From NCBI RefSeq assembly GCF_026420865.1, contig NZ_JAPCWC010000001.1, forward strand, positions 310,001 through 374,000: a stretch of DNA of 64,000 nt. Direction: 5' to 3'. Position 1 is the first letter of the stretch. Each line of letters opens with the position of its first letter. The translations under genes were made by a program, and so were the position numbers. Origin of the DNA: Novosphingobium clariflavum (lineage in GTDB: Bacteria; Pseudomonadota; Alphaproteobacteria; Sphingomonadales; Sphingomonadaceae). Positions 33,790 to 43,058 of the stretch are shown here, piece after piece. The notes under the pieces are model-generated. The model was given only the letters and a program-made list of their open reading frames with translations. It was not told the DNA's origin and did no database searches.

Positions 33790-34782
33790 ATGGCCAGTAT
33801 TCGTGACGTTGCCGCCGCAGCCGGCGTTTCCATCAAGACCGTGTCCCGCGTTGTCAACAAGGCTCCGAACGTCAGCGAGGACCTGCGCAGCCGGGTGACC
33901 GGGGCGATCGAACGTCTTGGCTATCGACCCAATCAGTCGGCGCGGCGGCTGGCGGGGGGGCGCTCCTTCATGCTGGCGTTTCTCTACAACAATCCGACCC
34001 CAGGCTATACGTCGGCCCTCCAGGTCGGTGCGGCCAACCGCTGCCGCGAACTTGGCTATCACCTCGTCGTCGAGCCGATGCCGCTGGACGGGCCGGAACG
34101 CTTCGAGATTCTCGACCGCCTCGTCGCCGCGTTGCGGCCCGACGGCGTGTTCCTGGCCCCGCCGCTGTCAGACGACAAGGCGCTGCTCCAGCATCTGTCC
34201 GAACTCAATCTGTCCTGTGCGCGGCTTGCCGGCTCGATCATGGCGCAAAGCTTCAACATCCCGACGCCGGAACGGGCGGCCGGGCGCATGATCGCCGACC
34301 ATCTGATCGAACTCGGGCACCGCCGCATCGGCGTGATCACGCCGCCTGCCGGTCACCGGGCGGCACAGGCCCGCGTCGAGGGTTTTCGCGACGGGTTGAG
34401 CGCCGCGAGTGGGCTTGCGATCGACCCGATGTTTGTCGCCGGCGATTTCGACTTTGCCTCGGGTGAGCAGGCGGCGGGACAACTGCTCGCCCAGGATCCG
34501 CCCCCCACGGCGATCTTTGCCACCAACGATGCGATGGCGCTCGGGGTGATGACCTGCGCCCATCGGCGCGGACTTAAAGTACCCGCGGATCTCTCGATCG
34601 TCGGCTTTGACGATACCTCTGCCAGCGCCACCACCTGGCCGCCGCTCACCACGGTGCGCCAGCCGCTGGAAGAGATGGGCAGGGCACTGGTCGATGCGCT
34701 GGTGGGTGACGTCGACGAGGCCCCCGAGTTCCGCTTCGAACTCGTGCGGCGCGAAAGCACCGGCCCTGCACCGCGACGGTGA
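33790..34782 (+). CDS. LacI-family transcriptional repressor
   Basis: A 330-residue regulator. The helix-turn-helix and hinge are clear (ASIRDVAAAAGVSIKTVSRVVNKAPNVSEDLRSRVTGAIERLGYRPNQSARRLAGG), followed by a periplasmic-binding-protein-like sugar domain (IGVITPPAGHRAAQARVEGFRDGL, PTAIFATNDAMALGV, LSIVGFDDTSASATTWPPLTTVRQP). It is divergent from the FucP-type transporter, its likely target. The coding region ends within a short GGTGAC tandem repeat (34777-34797). Confidence 0.92.
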   Translation: MASIRDVAAAAGVSIKTVSRVVNKAPNVSEDLRSRVTGAIERLGYRPNQSARRLAGGRSFMLAFLYNNPTPGYTSALQVGAANRCRELGYHLVVEPMPLDGPERFEILDRLVAALRPDGVFLAPPLSDDKALLQHLSELNLSCARLAGSIMAQSFNIPTPERAAGRMIADHLIELGHRRIGVITPPAGHRAAQARVEGFRDGLSAASGLAIDPMFVAGDFDFASGEQAAGQLLAQDPPPTAIFATNDAMALGVMTCAHRRGLKVPADLSIVGFDDTSASATTWPPLTTVRQPLEEMGRALVDALVGDVDEAPEFRFELVRRESTGPAPRR

Positions 34783-34848
34783 CGGTGACGGTGACGGGCG
34801 GAGGGCAGACAAGGCATCGAGATTAGTCGATGGTTTATTGACCTTGCA

Positions 34849-34876
34849 CCATGCATCGAATAATCACGATGCATGG
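34849..34876. promoter_or_regulatory. ArsR operator overlapping its start codon
   Basis: CCATGCATCG and CGATGCATGG form a perfect 10-bp inverted repeat with an 8-base spacer. The right arm contains the arsR start codon, so bound repressor would block transcription or initiation directly. Confidence 0.65.
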
Positions 34877-35202
34877 ATACCGAATCCGCGCTCTCCATGC
34901 TGGCCGCGCTGGCTCACCCGACCCGGCTCGAGGCCTTTCGCCTGCTGGTCCGCAATGAGCCGGACGGCCTCGCGACCGGCGCCCTGGTTGACGCTTCGCA
35001 GCTGAGCCAGAGCACCTTTTCCAGCCATCTCGCGATCCTCGCGAAAGCCGGTCTGGTGCAATCACGCAAGCAGGGGCGCCAACAGATCCAGCGCGCCGAC
35101 ATCGATGCGCTACGGGCCTTGCTGGTCTACCTGGCCCGGGATTGCTGCGAGGGCCGCACCGAGCTTTGCGCACCGCTGCTGGCCGAACTCACCTGCTGTT
35201 GA
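34873..35202 (+). CDS. arsR: ArsR-family arsenic-responsive repressor
   Basis: A 109-residue winged-helix repressor (LAALAHPTRLEAFRLLVRNEPDGLATGALVDASQLSQSTFSSHLAILAKAGLVQSRKQGRQQIQ). The candidate As(III) ligands are C-terminal cysteines (ARDCCEGRTELCAPLLAELTCC) rather than a pair in the recognition helix, a known variation in ArsR sensors. It is the first gene of a rightward arsC-acetyltransferase-ACR3 operon and very likely represses itself from the overlapping palindrome. Confidence 0.92.
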   Translation: MDTESALSMLAALAHPTRLEAFRLLVRNEPDGLATGALVDASQLSQSTFSSHLAILAKAGLVQSRKQGRQQIQRADIDALRALLVYLARDCCEGRTELCAPLLAELTCC

Positions 35203-35212
35203 AGAGGCGACC

Positions 35213-35626
35213 ATGACCGATATCGTGATCTATCATAATCCCGACTGCGGCACCTCGCGAAACACCGTCGCCATGATCCGCAGCGCCGGTATCGAACCGC
35301 ATGTCGTCGAGTACCTGAAGACACCGCCGAGCCGCGAACTGCTGGTCCAGCTCATCGCGCGGGCCGGCATCACCCCGCGCACGCTGCTGCGCGAGAAGGG
35401 CACGCCATTCGCGCAGTTGGGGCTGGGCGACGAGAGCCTTGCGGATGACGCGCTCATCGATGCGATGATGGAGCATCCGATCCTGATCAACCGCCCGCTG
35501 GTTGTCGCTCCGCTCGGGGTGAAACTGTGCCGGCCTTCCGAAATGGTGCTCGATCTGCTCCCCGCCGGGGCGCTACCCGCTTTCGTAAAGGAAGACGGCG
35601 AGATCGTGGGAACCCCGGGGCAATGA
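35213..35626 (+). CDS. arsC: Arsenate reductase (glutaredoxin-linked type)
   Basis: A 137-residue ArsC that reduces arsenate to arsenite. The N-terminus IVIYHNPDCGTSRNTVAMI holds the catalytic Cys12, and the downstream ILINRPLVVAPLGVKLCRPSE contains the conserved arginines. This is the thioredoxin-fold class that uses glutathione and glutaredoxin. AGAGG lies upstream of the ATG. The stop codon overlaps the next start (ATGA). Confidence 0.95.
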   Translation: MTDIVIYHNPDCGTSRNTVAMIRSAGIEPHVVEYLKTPPSRELLVQLIARAGITPRTLLREKGTPFAQLGLGDESLADDALIDAMMEHPILINRPLVVAPLGVKLCRPSEMVLDLLPAGALPAFVKEDGEIVGTPGQ

Positions 35627-36159
35627 CGCCGTCGCTTCGCCCGGCACGGCGCACCGACGCCGCGGCGATCGCCGAGATCTACGCCCATCACGTCCGTCAT
35701 GGCACTGCGACGTATGACGTGGTGCCTCCGGGCGTCGCCGAAACCGAGGCGAAGATCCTGGCCATCACCGCGCGCGGCTGGCCCTTTCTCGTCGCCAGCT
35801 ACGGGTCCGAACTGGTCGGCTATGCCTATGCCACGCAGTTCCGTGACCGGCCCGCTTATGCCTATGCCTGCGAGGACAGCATCTACGTGGCCCATGACCG
35901 GCGTGGCGGCGGTATCGGCAAGGCCTTGCTGAAAGGGTTGCTGGCGGCGGCCGAGGCCCACGGCTTTCGCTGCATGGTCGCGGTCATCGGCGGCGGCGAG
36001 CCTGCTTCGGTCGCGCTGCACGCGGCATGCGGTTTCGCGCATGCCGGGCGGCTGACCGGCATGGGCTGGAAGGCCGGGCGCTGGCTCGACACGGTCTATA
36101 TGCAAATCGCGCTAGGGGAGGGCACTGGCTCGGCCCCCGACAATTCAACGATGGAATGA
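35623..36159 (+). CDS. GNAT N-acetyltransferase, ArsN/phosphinothricin acetyltransferase-like
   Basis: A 178-residue acetyltransferase. RPARRTDAAAIAEIYAHHVRHGTATYD and the acetyl-CoA loop YVAHDRRGGGIGKALLKGLL match the PAT/Bar group. Members within ars operons (ArsN) acetylate arsinothricin or phosphinothricin. Its start overlaps arsC and the ACR3 pump follows 4 nt after its stop, so it is embedded in the ars operon. This suggests resistance to an organoarsenical antibiotic besides inorganic arsenic (inference from context). Confidence 0.85.
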   Translation: MTPSLRPARRTDAAAIAEIYAHHVRHGTATYDVVPPGVAETEAKILAITARGWPFLVASYGSELVGYAYATQFRDRPAYAYACEDSIYVAHDRRGGGIGKALLKGLLAAAEAHGFRCMVAVIGGGEPASVALHAACGFAHAGRLTGMGWKAGRWLDTVYMQIALGEGTGSAPDNSTME

Positions 36160-36163
36160 TCGC

Positions 36164-37201
36164 ATGTCGCTGTTCGAACGCTATCTTTCGCTGTGGGTGG
36201 CACTGTGCATTGTTGCCGGGATCACGCTCGGTCATCTGGCGCCAGGGGCATTCGCGGCCATTGCCGCGATGGAAGTGGCCAGGGTCAATCTCGTCGTTGC
36301 GGTGCTGATCTGGCTGATGATCGTGCCGATGCTCTTGCGGGTCGACTTCGGCGCGCTGCACAGCGTGCGCCGGCACTGGCGCGGCATCGGCGTGACACTG
36401 CTGGTCAACTGGGCCATCAAGCCGTTCTCGATGGCGCTGCTGGGGACGGCTTTCCTAGGCTATCTCTTCGCGCCGATGCTGCCGGCCGGAGCCTCCTCGT
36501 CCTACATCGCCGGGCTGATCCTGCTGGCCGCGGCACCATGCACGGCGATGGTATTTGTCTGGTCCAACCTTGTCGACGGAGAGCCGAACTACACCTTGAG
36601 CCAGGTCGCGCTGAATGACCTCATCATGGTCATCGCTTTCGCGCCGCTTGTCGGCCTGCTGCTAGGAGTTGCCTCGATCACGGTGCCCTGGAATACGCTG
36701 ATGCTGTCCGTGGGCCTCTACATCGTGGTTCCGGTGCTCGTTTCGCAGGTGCTGCGCCGCGCCCTGCTGCGTGGCGGGGGCGCCCGCCTGGATCGTTTTC
36801 TCTCGGCGGTCGGACCGTTCAGCCTGGCCAGCCTCCTGCTGACCCTGGTCCTGCTGTTCGGTTTCCAGGGAGAGCAGATCGTGCGGCAGCCGCTGGTCAT
36901 CGTGCTCATCGCGGTTCCGATCCTTTTTCAGGTCTATCTCAATGCCGGAATTGCCTACGGGCTCAGCCGGCGTCTGGGCGTGGACTGGTGCGTCGCCGGG
37001 CCATCGGCCCTGATCGGCGCATCTAACTTCTTCGAACTGGCCGTCGCGGCAGCGATCAGCCTGTTCGGGCTCGGCTCCGGCGCGGCGCTGGCCACCGTGG
37101 TCGGCGTGCTGGTGGAAGTGCCGGTGATGCTGTCGATCGTCGCCTTGGTGAAGCGCACGCGTCCTTGGTACGAACGCGGGGTCACCGCAAGGTCGGTATA
37201 A
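36164..37201 (+). CDS. ACR3-family arsenite efflux permease
   Basis: A 345-residue inner-membrane pump with about ten helices that expels arsenite using the proton gradient. It starts SLFERYLSLWVALCIVAGITLGHLAPG and has the signature LLAAAPCTAMVFVWSNLVDGEPNYTLSQVALND, including the conserved Cys, and a second conserved segment GASNFFELAVAAAI. It is the last gene of the ars operon. The 200 bp after it are AT-rich at first, then plain intergenic. Confidence 0.94.
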   Translation: MSLFERYLSLWVALCIVAGITLGHLAPGAFAAIAAMEVARVNLVVAVLIWLMIVPMLLRVDFGALHSVRRHWRGIGVTLLVNWAIKPFSMALLGTAFLGYLFAPMLPAGASSSYIAGLILLAAAPCTAMVFVWSNLVDGEPNYTLSQVALNDLIMVIAFAPLVGLLLGVASITVPWNTLMLSVGLYIVVPVLVSQVLRRALLRGGGARLDRFLSAVGPFSLASLLLTLVLLFGFQGEQIVRQPLVIVLIAVPILFQVYLNAGIAYGLSRRLGVDWCVAGPSALIGASNFFELAVAAAISLFGLGSGAALATVVGVLVEVPVMLSIVALVKRTRPWYERGVTARSV

Positions 37202-37405
37202 TTTAACATAAGATATATTATCAGTTCGCCTTGTTCAGGGGCTGCTCACCGCGACGGCACGTCGCAGACTGGCTGATCGCCTGATCCGGGGGCGCGAAGA
37301 TGGCCGGCACGAGACCGCCGGGATGGCGTTCGATGCGGGCGAACTCTCTCCTTGCGCTGCAGGGTTCATGACGGCAGACGCGCATATCCGCTTTCAGGAG
37401 CCTGC

Positions 37406-38719
37406 ATGAACGTCACCGATATCGCCAAGCGCACCTACGATCACGGATGGCGCCTCGATCCGATCGTCCGCAGCCTGCTGGACACAGACTTCTACAAGCT
37501 GCTGATGTTGCAGATGATCCGTCATCTCCATGATGACGTACAGGCCACCTTCTCGCTGGTGAACCGCACGCGCACCGTGCGTCTTGCCGATGTGATCGAC
37601 GAGCAGGAACTGCGCGACCAGCTCGATCACGCGCGGACGCTGCGCTTTTCCAAGAAGGAGCTGATCTGGCTGGCGGGCAACAGCTTCTACGGCAAGGCGC
37701 GCATGTTCGCGCCGGACTTCATCGCCTGGCTTGCCGATTTCCAGTTGCCTGAATACGAACTGCGCAAGGTCGACGGCCAGTTCGAACTGCGCTTTCCCGG
37801 CCCCTGGACCCACACCACGATGTGGGAGATCCCTGCACTCGCGATCGTCAACGAACTGCGCTCGCGCGCGGTCCTGAAGGGGCGCGGACGCTTCGAGCTC
37901 GATGTGCTTTACGCCCGCGCCAAGGCCCGGCTCTGGGACAAGGTGGAACGCCTGCGCGCCCTGCCCGACCTCGCCGTCAGTGATTTCGGCACCCGGCGGC
38001 GTCATGGCTTCCTGTGGCAACGCTGGTGCGTGGAGGCTTTGAAGGAAGGGCTTGGCGACCGGCTCATCGGCACCTCCAACGTGCTGCTGGCGATGGACAA
38101 CGACCTCGAGGCGACCGGCACCAATGCCCATGAACTGCCGATGGTCCTGGCCGCGCTCGCAGGGCGCGGCGGCAACGACGCAGCCATAGCTGCGGCGCCC
38201 TACCAGGTTCTCGAAGAGTGGCGCGCCCATTACGACGGCAACTTGCTGGTCGCCCTGCCCGATGCCTTCGGCACCGCCGCGTTCCTGCGCAACGCCCCCG
38301 ACTGGGTCGCCGACTGGACCGGCTTCCGGCCCGACAGCATGCCGCCGATCGAGGCGGGCGAGCAGATCATCGCCTGGTGGCAGGAGCACGGCCGCGATCC
38401 GCGCGAGAAGCTGCTGGTCTTTTCCGACGGCATGGACATCGAAACCATCGAGCGGACCTATCACCACTTCCATGGCCGGGTGCGCATGAGTTTTGGCTGG
38501 GGGACCAATCTCACCAACGATTTCCGCGGCTGCGATCCGGCCGGCGGCGCCGGTCTCGAACCGATCTCGCTGGTGGCCAAGGTGATGCAGGCAGATGGCC
38601 AGCCCGCGGTGAAGCTGTCGGACAACCCCGCCAAGGCCACCGGCACGACGGCGGAAGTCGCTCGTTACCTGCGCATCTTCGGCCAGGAAGGCATGAACGC
38701 CCGCACCCCCGAAGTATGA
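37406..38719 (+). CDS. pncB: Nicotinate phosphoribosyltransferase
   Basis: A 437-residue NAD salvage enzyme that joins nicotinate and PRPP to form nicotinate mononucleotide. It shows [16 protein letters not shown] near the start, [22 protein letters not shown] (with the regulatory phosphorylated His), [18 protein letters not shown] and the phosphate-binding [18 protein letters not shown] lies 5 nt upstream of the ATG at 37406. It is probably monocistronic; no functional link to its neighbours is evident. Confidence 0.95.
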   Translation: MNVTDIAKRTYDHGWRLDPIVRSLLDTDFYKLLMLQMIRHLHDDVQATFSLVNRTRTVRLADVIDEQELRDQLDHARTLRFSKKELIWLAGNSFYGKARMFAPDFIAWLADFQLPEYELRKVDGQFELRFPGPWTHTTMWEIPALAIVNELRSRAVLKGRGRFELDVLYARAKARLWDKVERLRALPDLAVSDFGTRRRHGFLWQRWCVEALKEGLGDRLIGTSNVLLAMDNDLEATGTNAHELPMVLAALAGRGGNDAAIAAAPYQVLEEWRAHYDGNLLVALPDAFGTAAFLRNAPDWVADWTGFRPDSMPPIEAGEQIIAWWQEHGRDPREKLLVFSDGMDIETIERTYHHFHGRVRMSFGWGTNLTNDFRGCDPAGGAGLEPISLVAKVMQADGQPAVKLSDNPAKATGTTAEVARYLRIFGQEGMNARTPEV

Positions 38720-38941
38720 CCTTTCGCCGCGGCGGGATCGGTTCTTGACCGGCCCGCCGCCGGCTTCTATGGGCGCTTTCAGCATCAAGAGTCGGGCCGA
38801 CGTCCGACACCAACCTGCCTACCGGGCAAGGTGGTGCCTCCAGCAAGGAGGGATGTGGCCGAACCGGCAACAAAACGGGTTTCCTGCGCCACATTTCGTT
38901 CGTTCTTGCGCCCTGCTCCGCCTGAGCATGGGAAGACGCAC

Positions 38942-39994
38942 GTGAACCGAGTACAGCAATTCGCCAGTGACAATTACGCCGGGATCTGCCCCGAGGCGCT
39001 GGAAGCCATGACGCTCGCCAATGCCGGTTCGGCGACGGCCTATGGCGAGGACGAGTGGACCCAAAAGGCTGCCGACGCCTTCCGCGCGCTGTTCGCCAGC
39101 GATTGCGACGTCTATTTCGTGTTCAACGGCACCGCCGCTAACTCGCTCGCGCTCGCCTCGCTCTGCCAGTCCTACCACGGCGTGATCTGCTCCTCCTCGG
39201 CCCACGTCGAGACCGATGAATGCGGCGCGCCTGAGTTCTTCTCGAACGGCTCCAAGCTGCTGCTGGCGCCTTCGGACAACGGCAAGATCACGCCCGATGC
39301 GATCCGCGCGCTGGCGACCGGCCGCTCGGACATCCATTTCCCCAAGGCCCGCGTGGTGACGATCACGCAGCCCACCGAAACCGGCCTTGTCTATTCGATC
39401 GAGGAAGTGCGAGCGATTTCGGCGGTCTGCCGCGAACTGGGCCTCAAGCTGCACATGGACGGAGCGCGATTTGCCCATGCCTGCGCGAGCCTCGGCTGCT
39501 CGCCCGCCGAGATCACCTGGCAGGCAGGCGTCGACGTGCTGTGCTTTGGCGGAACCAAGAACGGCATGGCGGTAGGCGATGCCGTGATCTTCTTCGACCG
39601 CGCGCTGGCCGAGGACTTTTCCTATCGCTGCAAGCAGGCCGGCCAGCTCGCTTCGAAGATGCGCTACCTTTCGGCGCCCTGGGTCGGCATGCTGGAAAGC
39701 GGCGCCTGGCTGCGCAATGCCGCGCACGGCAATGCCTGCGCCGCCTCGCTTGCCGCGCAAGTGGCCGATCTGCCCGACATCGAACTGATCTTCCCGGCCG
39801 AGGCCAACGCCGTCTTCCTCAGCGCGCCCGAGGCAGTCCTGGCCGAACTGCGCGCGCGTGGCTGGCGTTTCTACACCTTCATCGGCGGCGGCGCGCGCTT
39901 CATGTTCGCATGGGATGCGATGCCGGAAGTGGTGAACGACCTTGCCGCCGACATTCGTGCCGCCAGCGCACTTGCAGGCCGGCGCGCCGCCTGA
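38942..39994 (+). CDS. Threonine aldolase-like PLP enzyme
   Basis: A 350-residue fold-type I PLP enzyme of the low-specificity L-threonine aldolase/beta-eliminating lyase group. FASDNYAGICPEALEAM starts the domain, followed by FVFNGTAANSLAL, HMDGARFAHACAS (Asp for the cofactor ring) and CFGGTKNGMAVGDAV (Lys Schiff base). The GTG at 38942 is preferred because GGGAAGA lies 6 nt upstream and the protein then starts as relatives do; a longer frame from 38831 has no support. Confidence 0.9.
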   Translation: MNRVQQFASDNYAGICPEALEAMTLANAGSATAYGEDEWTQKAADAFRALFASDCDVYFVFNGTAANSLALASLCQSYHGVICSSSAHVETDECGAPEFFSNGSKLLLAPSDNGKITPDAIRALATGRSDIHFPKARVVTITQPTETGLVYSIEEVRAISAVCRELGLKLHMDGARFAHACASLGCSPAEITWQAGVDVLCFGGTKNGMAVGDAVIFFDRALAEDFSYRCKQAGQLASKMRYLSAPWVGMLESGAWLRNAAHGNACAASLAAQVADLPDIELIFPAEANAVFLSAPEAVLAELRARGWRFYTFIGGGARFMFAWDAMPEVVNDLAADIRAASALAGRRAA

Positions 39995-40024
39995 GCCGGA
40001 ACGGTTCGCGGAGCCGTCGCTGCT

Positions 40025-40561
40025 TCAGGCAACGGCTCCGCGCGTCAATGCGGCCAGCACGTGGCCCGGCACGGTATAGACCGCCTGGCGCTGCGCGCCG
40101 CGGTTGCAATGGTCCACCCGGTATCCCTGGTAATGGCGCTTCACCAGACCCGCCTTGACCAGTTCCGACACCGCACGGCTGACCGCCGTCATGCCCGAGA
40201 TGCGTACTCTGTCCGCCACCTCGCACGCCACCATGCGCTCGGCTTCCTGCCTGTCGGCAGGCAGCATGCCTCGCGATGCAAGGTCGCGCCGGACAGCTTC
40301 GATGGTCGCCTTGCGGTAATGGTGACGGGCCGCACTGGGCGCGATGGCAGCGGAAAGCCACTCCCGGATAGGCACCAGTTGTTCCCCGTCGCGGACCAGC
40401 GGGCCCGCAGCCCCGCCCCTGCCCGCGACCCGCGCGATCAGGTCAAGCACCATGAAGGTGTAGCGCGGGCGGGCGGAGTGATCGGCGATCGTGCGCATGA
40501 TCCCGGGCAGGTCCAGTCCGCGGTCGACCGGCAATGGCTGCGTGAGCGGCAATTCCAACAT
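40025..40561 (-). CDS. Winged-helix DNA-binding protein, function unknown
   Basis: A roughly 178-residue protein. The C-terminal part (VADRVRISGMTAVSRAVSELVKAGLVKRHYQGYRVDHCNRGAQRQAVYTVPG) reads as a winged helix with a strongly basic wing. The N-terminal half (MRTIADHSARPRYTFMVLDLIARVAGRGGAAGPLV) is helical and unassigned. The ATG at 40561 is used, but no ribosome binding site is obvious, and a start at 40603 is possible. Three GTAAAGTGACAT-like boxes lie 80-135 bp upstream. The layout recalls either an autoregulated regulator or a replication-initiator arrangement, and I cannot decide between them. Confidence 0.6.
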   Translation of the reverse strand: MLELPLTQPLPVDRGLDLPGIMRTIADHSARPRYTFMVLDLIARVAGRGGAAGPLVRDGEQLVPIREWLSAAIAPSAARHHYRKATIEAVRRDLASRGMLPADRQEAERMVACEVADRVRISGMTAVSRAVSELVKAGLVKRHYQGYRVDHCNRGAQRQAVYTVPGHVLAALTRGAVA

Positions 40562-40642
40562 GGAACGAATCAAGCACAGATGCGAATCGCTGTGAATCCA
40601 CAATCGGCGTCCTGCGCGAATTCCGGGTGAATTTTTCCATCT

Positions 40643-40694
40643 ATGTCACTTTACCAGCGGCCACCGGCAAAGTGACATGAGGGTAAAGTGACAT
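40643..40694. repeat. Three iteron-like boxes
   Basis: ATGTCACTTTAC at 40643 (reverse of GTAAAGTGACAT), GCAAAGTGACAT at 40667 and GTAAAGTGACAT at 40683. The first two form an inverted pair; the last two are direct repeats 16 bp apart. They lie upstream of the winged-helix gene at 40025-40561 and are its likely binding sites. Confidence 0.65.
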
Positions 40695-40754
40695 GGGTGT
40701 CATAGGGCGCCCCCAGAGGGGGATTTCGGTGCACCGGGCAGCCCGCTTGCGTCC

Positions 40755-41024
40755 TTACCGGCGGCGCCAGTGCAGCACCGCAATGGTCAGCCACGCCCCT
40801 GCGGAGAGATGCGCGAAACAGGCGACCAGGCCGTATCCTCCCCCCAGCACCGCGACATCGACCGCGCCCGCTGAAACAAGTAGCACCCACCCCGAAATCC
40901 GCGCCGCAGTCGCCTGCCGTGCCGCCAGCGTCCGCCCGACCAGATCGCGCTGATGCCGCGTCATCGACAGGGCAAGCGCGCAAAAGCCGCCAAGCGCCAG
41001 CAGGATTGCCGTGAAGTGGATCAT
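40755..41024 (-). CDS. DUF3325 small membrane protein, iron-uptake accessory
   Basis: An 89-residue protein with about three membrane helices (FTAILLALGGFCALALSMTRHQRDLVGR, GWVLLVSAGAVDVAVLGG, GLVACFAHLSAGAWLTIAVLHW). It matches DUF3325, the usual last gene of siderophore-uptake accessory operons. Its start overlaps the PepSY gene stop (ATGA). The molecular role is not known. Confidence 0.82.
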   Translation of the reverse strand: MIHFTAILLALGGFCALALSMTRHQRDLVGRTLAARQATAARISGWVLLVSAGAVDVAVLGGGYGLVACFAHLSAGAWLTIAVLHWRRR

Positions 41025-42580
41025 GCCTCTACAGCCTTGCCACGTGCTGTCTTGCGGCGCGGGGCCGCTTCTGCCTGCGCGCTTGCGCTCCAGCGCCGGG
41101 TGAGCTTCAGGGCGGCAGTGCCAAAGGCAAATGCCAGCGCGGCCATGACCAGATCGAAACCGACGAACAGCCAGTCACCGTGCAGGACGTCGACGGGGAA
41201 ACCACGCGACGTCGTCAGCGCGTTCACCACCGGCACCGCTCCAAAGAACGCGGCCGCCAGCCACAGTCCCTCGATCCAGGCCCGGCGGGGCGGGCGAACC
41301 ACGGCCCAGAGCAGCACGCCGAGCCACACGAGGAACATCGTGTGCACTTCCCAGTCCGCCCGCGCGGCGAGTCCGGTCGGAAGCAGCCGGTTGGCGAGGA
41401 AATAGGCGGCGATACCGGCCCCAAGCCCCGCTATGGCCGCGACATTCAGGCGCTCGACGAGGCGGAAGCCGAAATGCGGATGCTCGGGATCGGGCAGCCG
41501 CTGGCGGCGCTTCACCGTCCACAGCACAAGGCCGCTGCCCACCATGATCGTGCCGGCAATGCCGCTCAGGAAATAGAGCCAGCGCAGGCCCAGCTGCGCA
41601 AAACGCCCCGCGTGCAGACCGATCATCACGCTTTCGGTCCGTACCGATGGGCCCGGAGCCGGGCTGCCGCCGATCTGCCGCCCTTGCACGTCGAACACCA
41701 GCACTTCCCCGCGCGAGCCGAGTGCATCCTTCGAGGCGCGTGTGAGTTCGATGGTTGCGGCCGCGTCGCCGGGATTGGTGACGCGCACGATCCCCACCTC
41801 GCGTCCGCCCCATGCCGCCGAGGCGCGGTGCATCAGCGGCGCCAGTTCGGGCAGGGACGCGGGCTTTCCGGCGGCGACACCGTCGTGCGAGGTGCCGAAG
41901 ACCGCTTCCTGGAACGTCGTTGGCGCGGCATAGTTCGCCAGCACGCCCCAGGGCATGTACATCGAGGCCAGCGTGACGAGGCCGGTGAAGGTGATCATCG
42001 CATGGAACGGCAGCGCCAGTACGGCGCTGACGTTGTGCGCATCGAGCCATGAACGCTGGCCCTTGCCGAAGCGCAGCATGAAGAAGTCCGCGAGGATCTT
42101 CTTGTGGGTGATGACGCCCGAAATGATCGCCACCAGCATCAGCATGGCCGCGATGCCGACAAGATAGCGTGCCCAGATCACCGGCAGGTAATGGAGGTCG
42201 AAGTGGAAGCGGTAGAGGAAATAGCCGCCGCGCGTCTCGCGCACGGTCACTTCCCTGCCCTGCTCGTCGACCACCGCCTCGCGGTAACCGCTGCCGTCGG
42301 CAGGCTGCCAGAACAACTGGGTGGTGGCACTGCGCCCGTTGGGCAGCGTCATGTACCAGTAGCCCGCCCCGGCGGCGTTCCTTTCAAGATACCGCGCCGC
42401 GCCTTGCGCCGACGCAACCGGATCGGCCGATCCGGTGATCTCGGGCTGCATCCAGCGGGTGATCTCGTCCTGGAAATAGGCGGAGGTCCCGGTCGCGAAC
42501 ATGGCGAAAAGCAGCCAGCCCAGCACCAGTCCGGTCCAGGTATGGACCAAGGCCATCGATTGTCGCAGGCTTTCCCTCAC
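41021..42580 (-). CDS. PepSY-associated membrane protein (PiuB-like)
   Basis: A 519-residue inner-membrane protein with four or more helices. SMALVHTWTGLVLGWLLFAMFATGTSAYF is the typical first helix with its conserved His; LYRFHFDLHYLP and a large periplasmic PepSY-type loop follow. The family accompanies TonB siderophore receptors and probably reduces or releases ferric siderophores. The GTG at 42580 is chosen because it overlaps the upstream stop (GTGA) and has GGGAGG 6 nt before it; a start at 42610 would overlap the upstream gene by 34 nt. Confidence 0.88.
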   Translation of the reverse strand: MRESLRQSMALVHTWTGLVLGWLLFAMFATGTSAYFQDEITRWMQPEITGSADPVASAQGAARYLERNAAGAGYWYMTLPNGRSATTQLFWQPADGSGYREAVVDEQGREVTVRETRGGYFLYRFHFDLHYLPVIWARYLVGIAAMLMLVAIISGVITHKKILADFFMLRFGKGQRSWLDAHNVSAVLALPFHAMITFTGLVTLASMYMPWGVLANYAAPTTFQEAVFGTSHDGVAAGKPASLPELAPLMHRASAAWGGREVGIVRVTNPGDAAATIELTRASKDALGSRGEVLVFDVQGRQIGGSPAPGPSVRTESVMIGLHAGRFAQLGLRWLYFLSGIAGTIMVGSGLVLWTVKRRQRLPDPEHPHFGFRLVERLNVAAIAGLGAGIAAYFLANRLLPTGLAARADWEVHTMFLVWLGVLLWAVVRPPRRAWIEGLWLAAAFFGAVPVVNALTTSRGFPVDVLHGDWLFVGFDLVMAALAFAFGTAALKLTRRWSASAQAEAAPRRKTARGKAVEA

Positions 42581-43014
42581 AGCCGGCCTCCCGCCTCCAG
42601 CGAGAGCCATAGCCAGCCCCCCATGACGGCAGCCGTCAGCACGAACCCGATCCAGAGCCGGGCGATGGAGCGGACCGAGAACACCACGATCGCCAGCACT
42701 GCAAACACCGCGAAGGACAGCAGCGTGGCGGATTCGCTGGCCTCGACCGGCGGCACGCCCAGCCCTTGCGCCAGAAGGCGCGCGAGTGCTGCCGTCGCAA
42801 GCGATGTCAGCAGGTAATTGGCGGGGATCGCCGCGATGAGCCGTGCGGCAAGATTGCCGCGGCTGATACCTTTTGCAGCCTTCTGCCTTGGCAAGGGACT
42901 GGTCCTGTCGGGATGGGCCATCTCGGCGGGGGTCATCGCGAAGCGCGCGCCCTGGCTACCGTCGGGATCGGCAGGAGGTGCCGGTGGGCGCGAGCCGAAG
43001 CGGTCGGAACGCAT
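42577..43014 (-). CDS. DUF3649-type membrane protein, iron-uptake accessory
   Basis: A protein of about 145 residues with three membrane helices (LIAAIPANYLLTSLATAALARLL, ATLLSFAVFAVLAIVVFSV, ARLWIGFVLTAAVMGGWLWLSL) after a charged, Pro-rich N-terminus. It matches DUF3649, normally first in the DUF3649-PepSY-DUF3325 set. The start is uncertain: ATG 43014, GTG 43032 or ATG 42936, none with a well-placed ribosome binding site. A Fur-type palindrome lies just upstream. Confidence 0.78.
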   Translation of the reverse strand: MRSDRFGSRPPAPPADPDGSQGARFAMTPAEMAHPDRTSPLPRQKAAKGISRGNLAARLIAAIPANYLLTSLATAALARLLAQGLGVPPVEASESATLLSFAVFAVLAIVVFSVRSIARLWIGFVLTAAVMGGWLWLSLEAGGRL

Positions 43015-43058
43015 GGCGGCATTTGGAGACACTCCCGATCGGGCTTAGAGAACGCTAT

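Noticed and set aside
34777..34797. GGTGAC tandem repeat after the LacI gene
   Set aside because: Four short units at the stop codon, with no sign of function; likely slippage.
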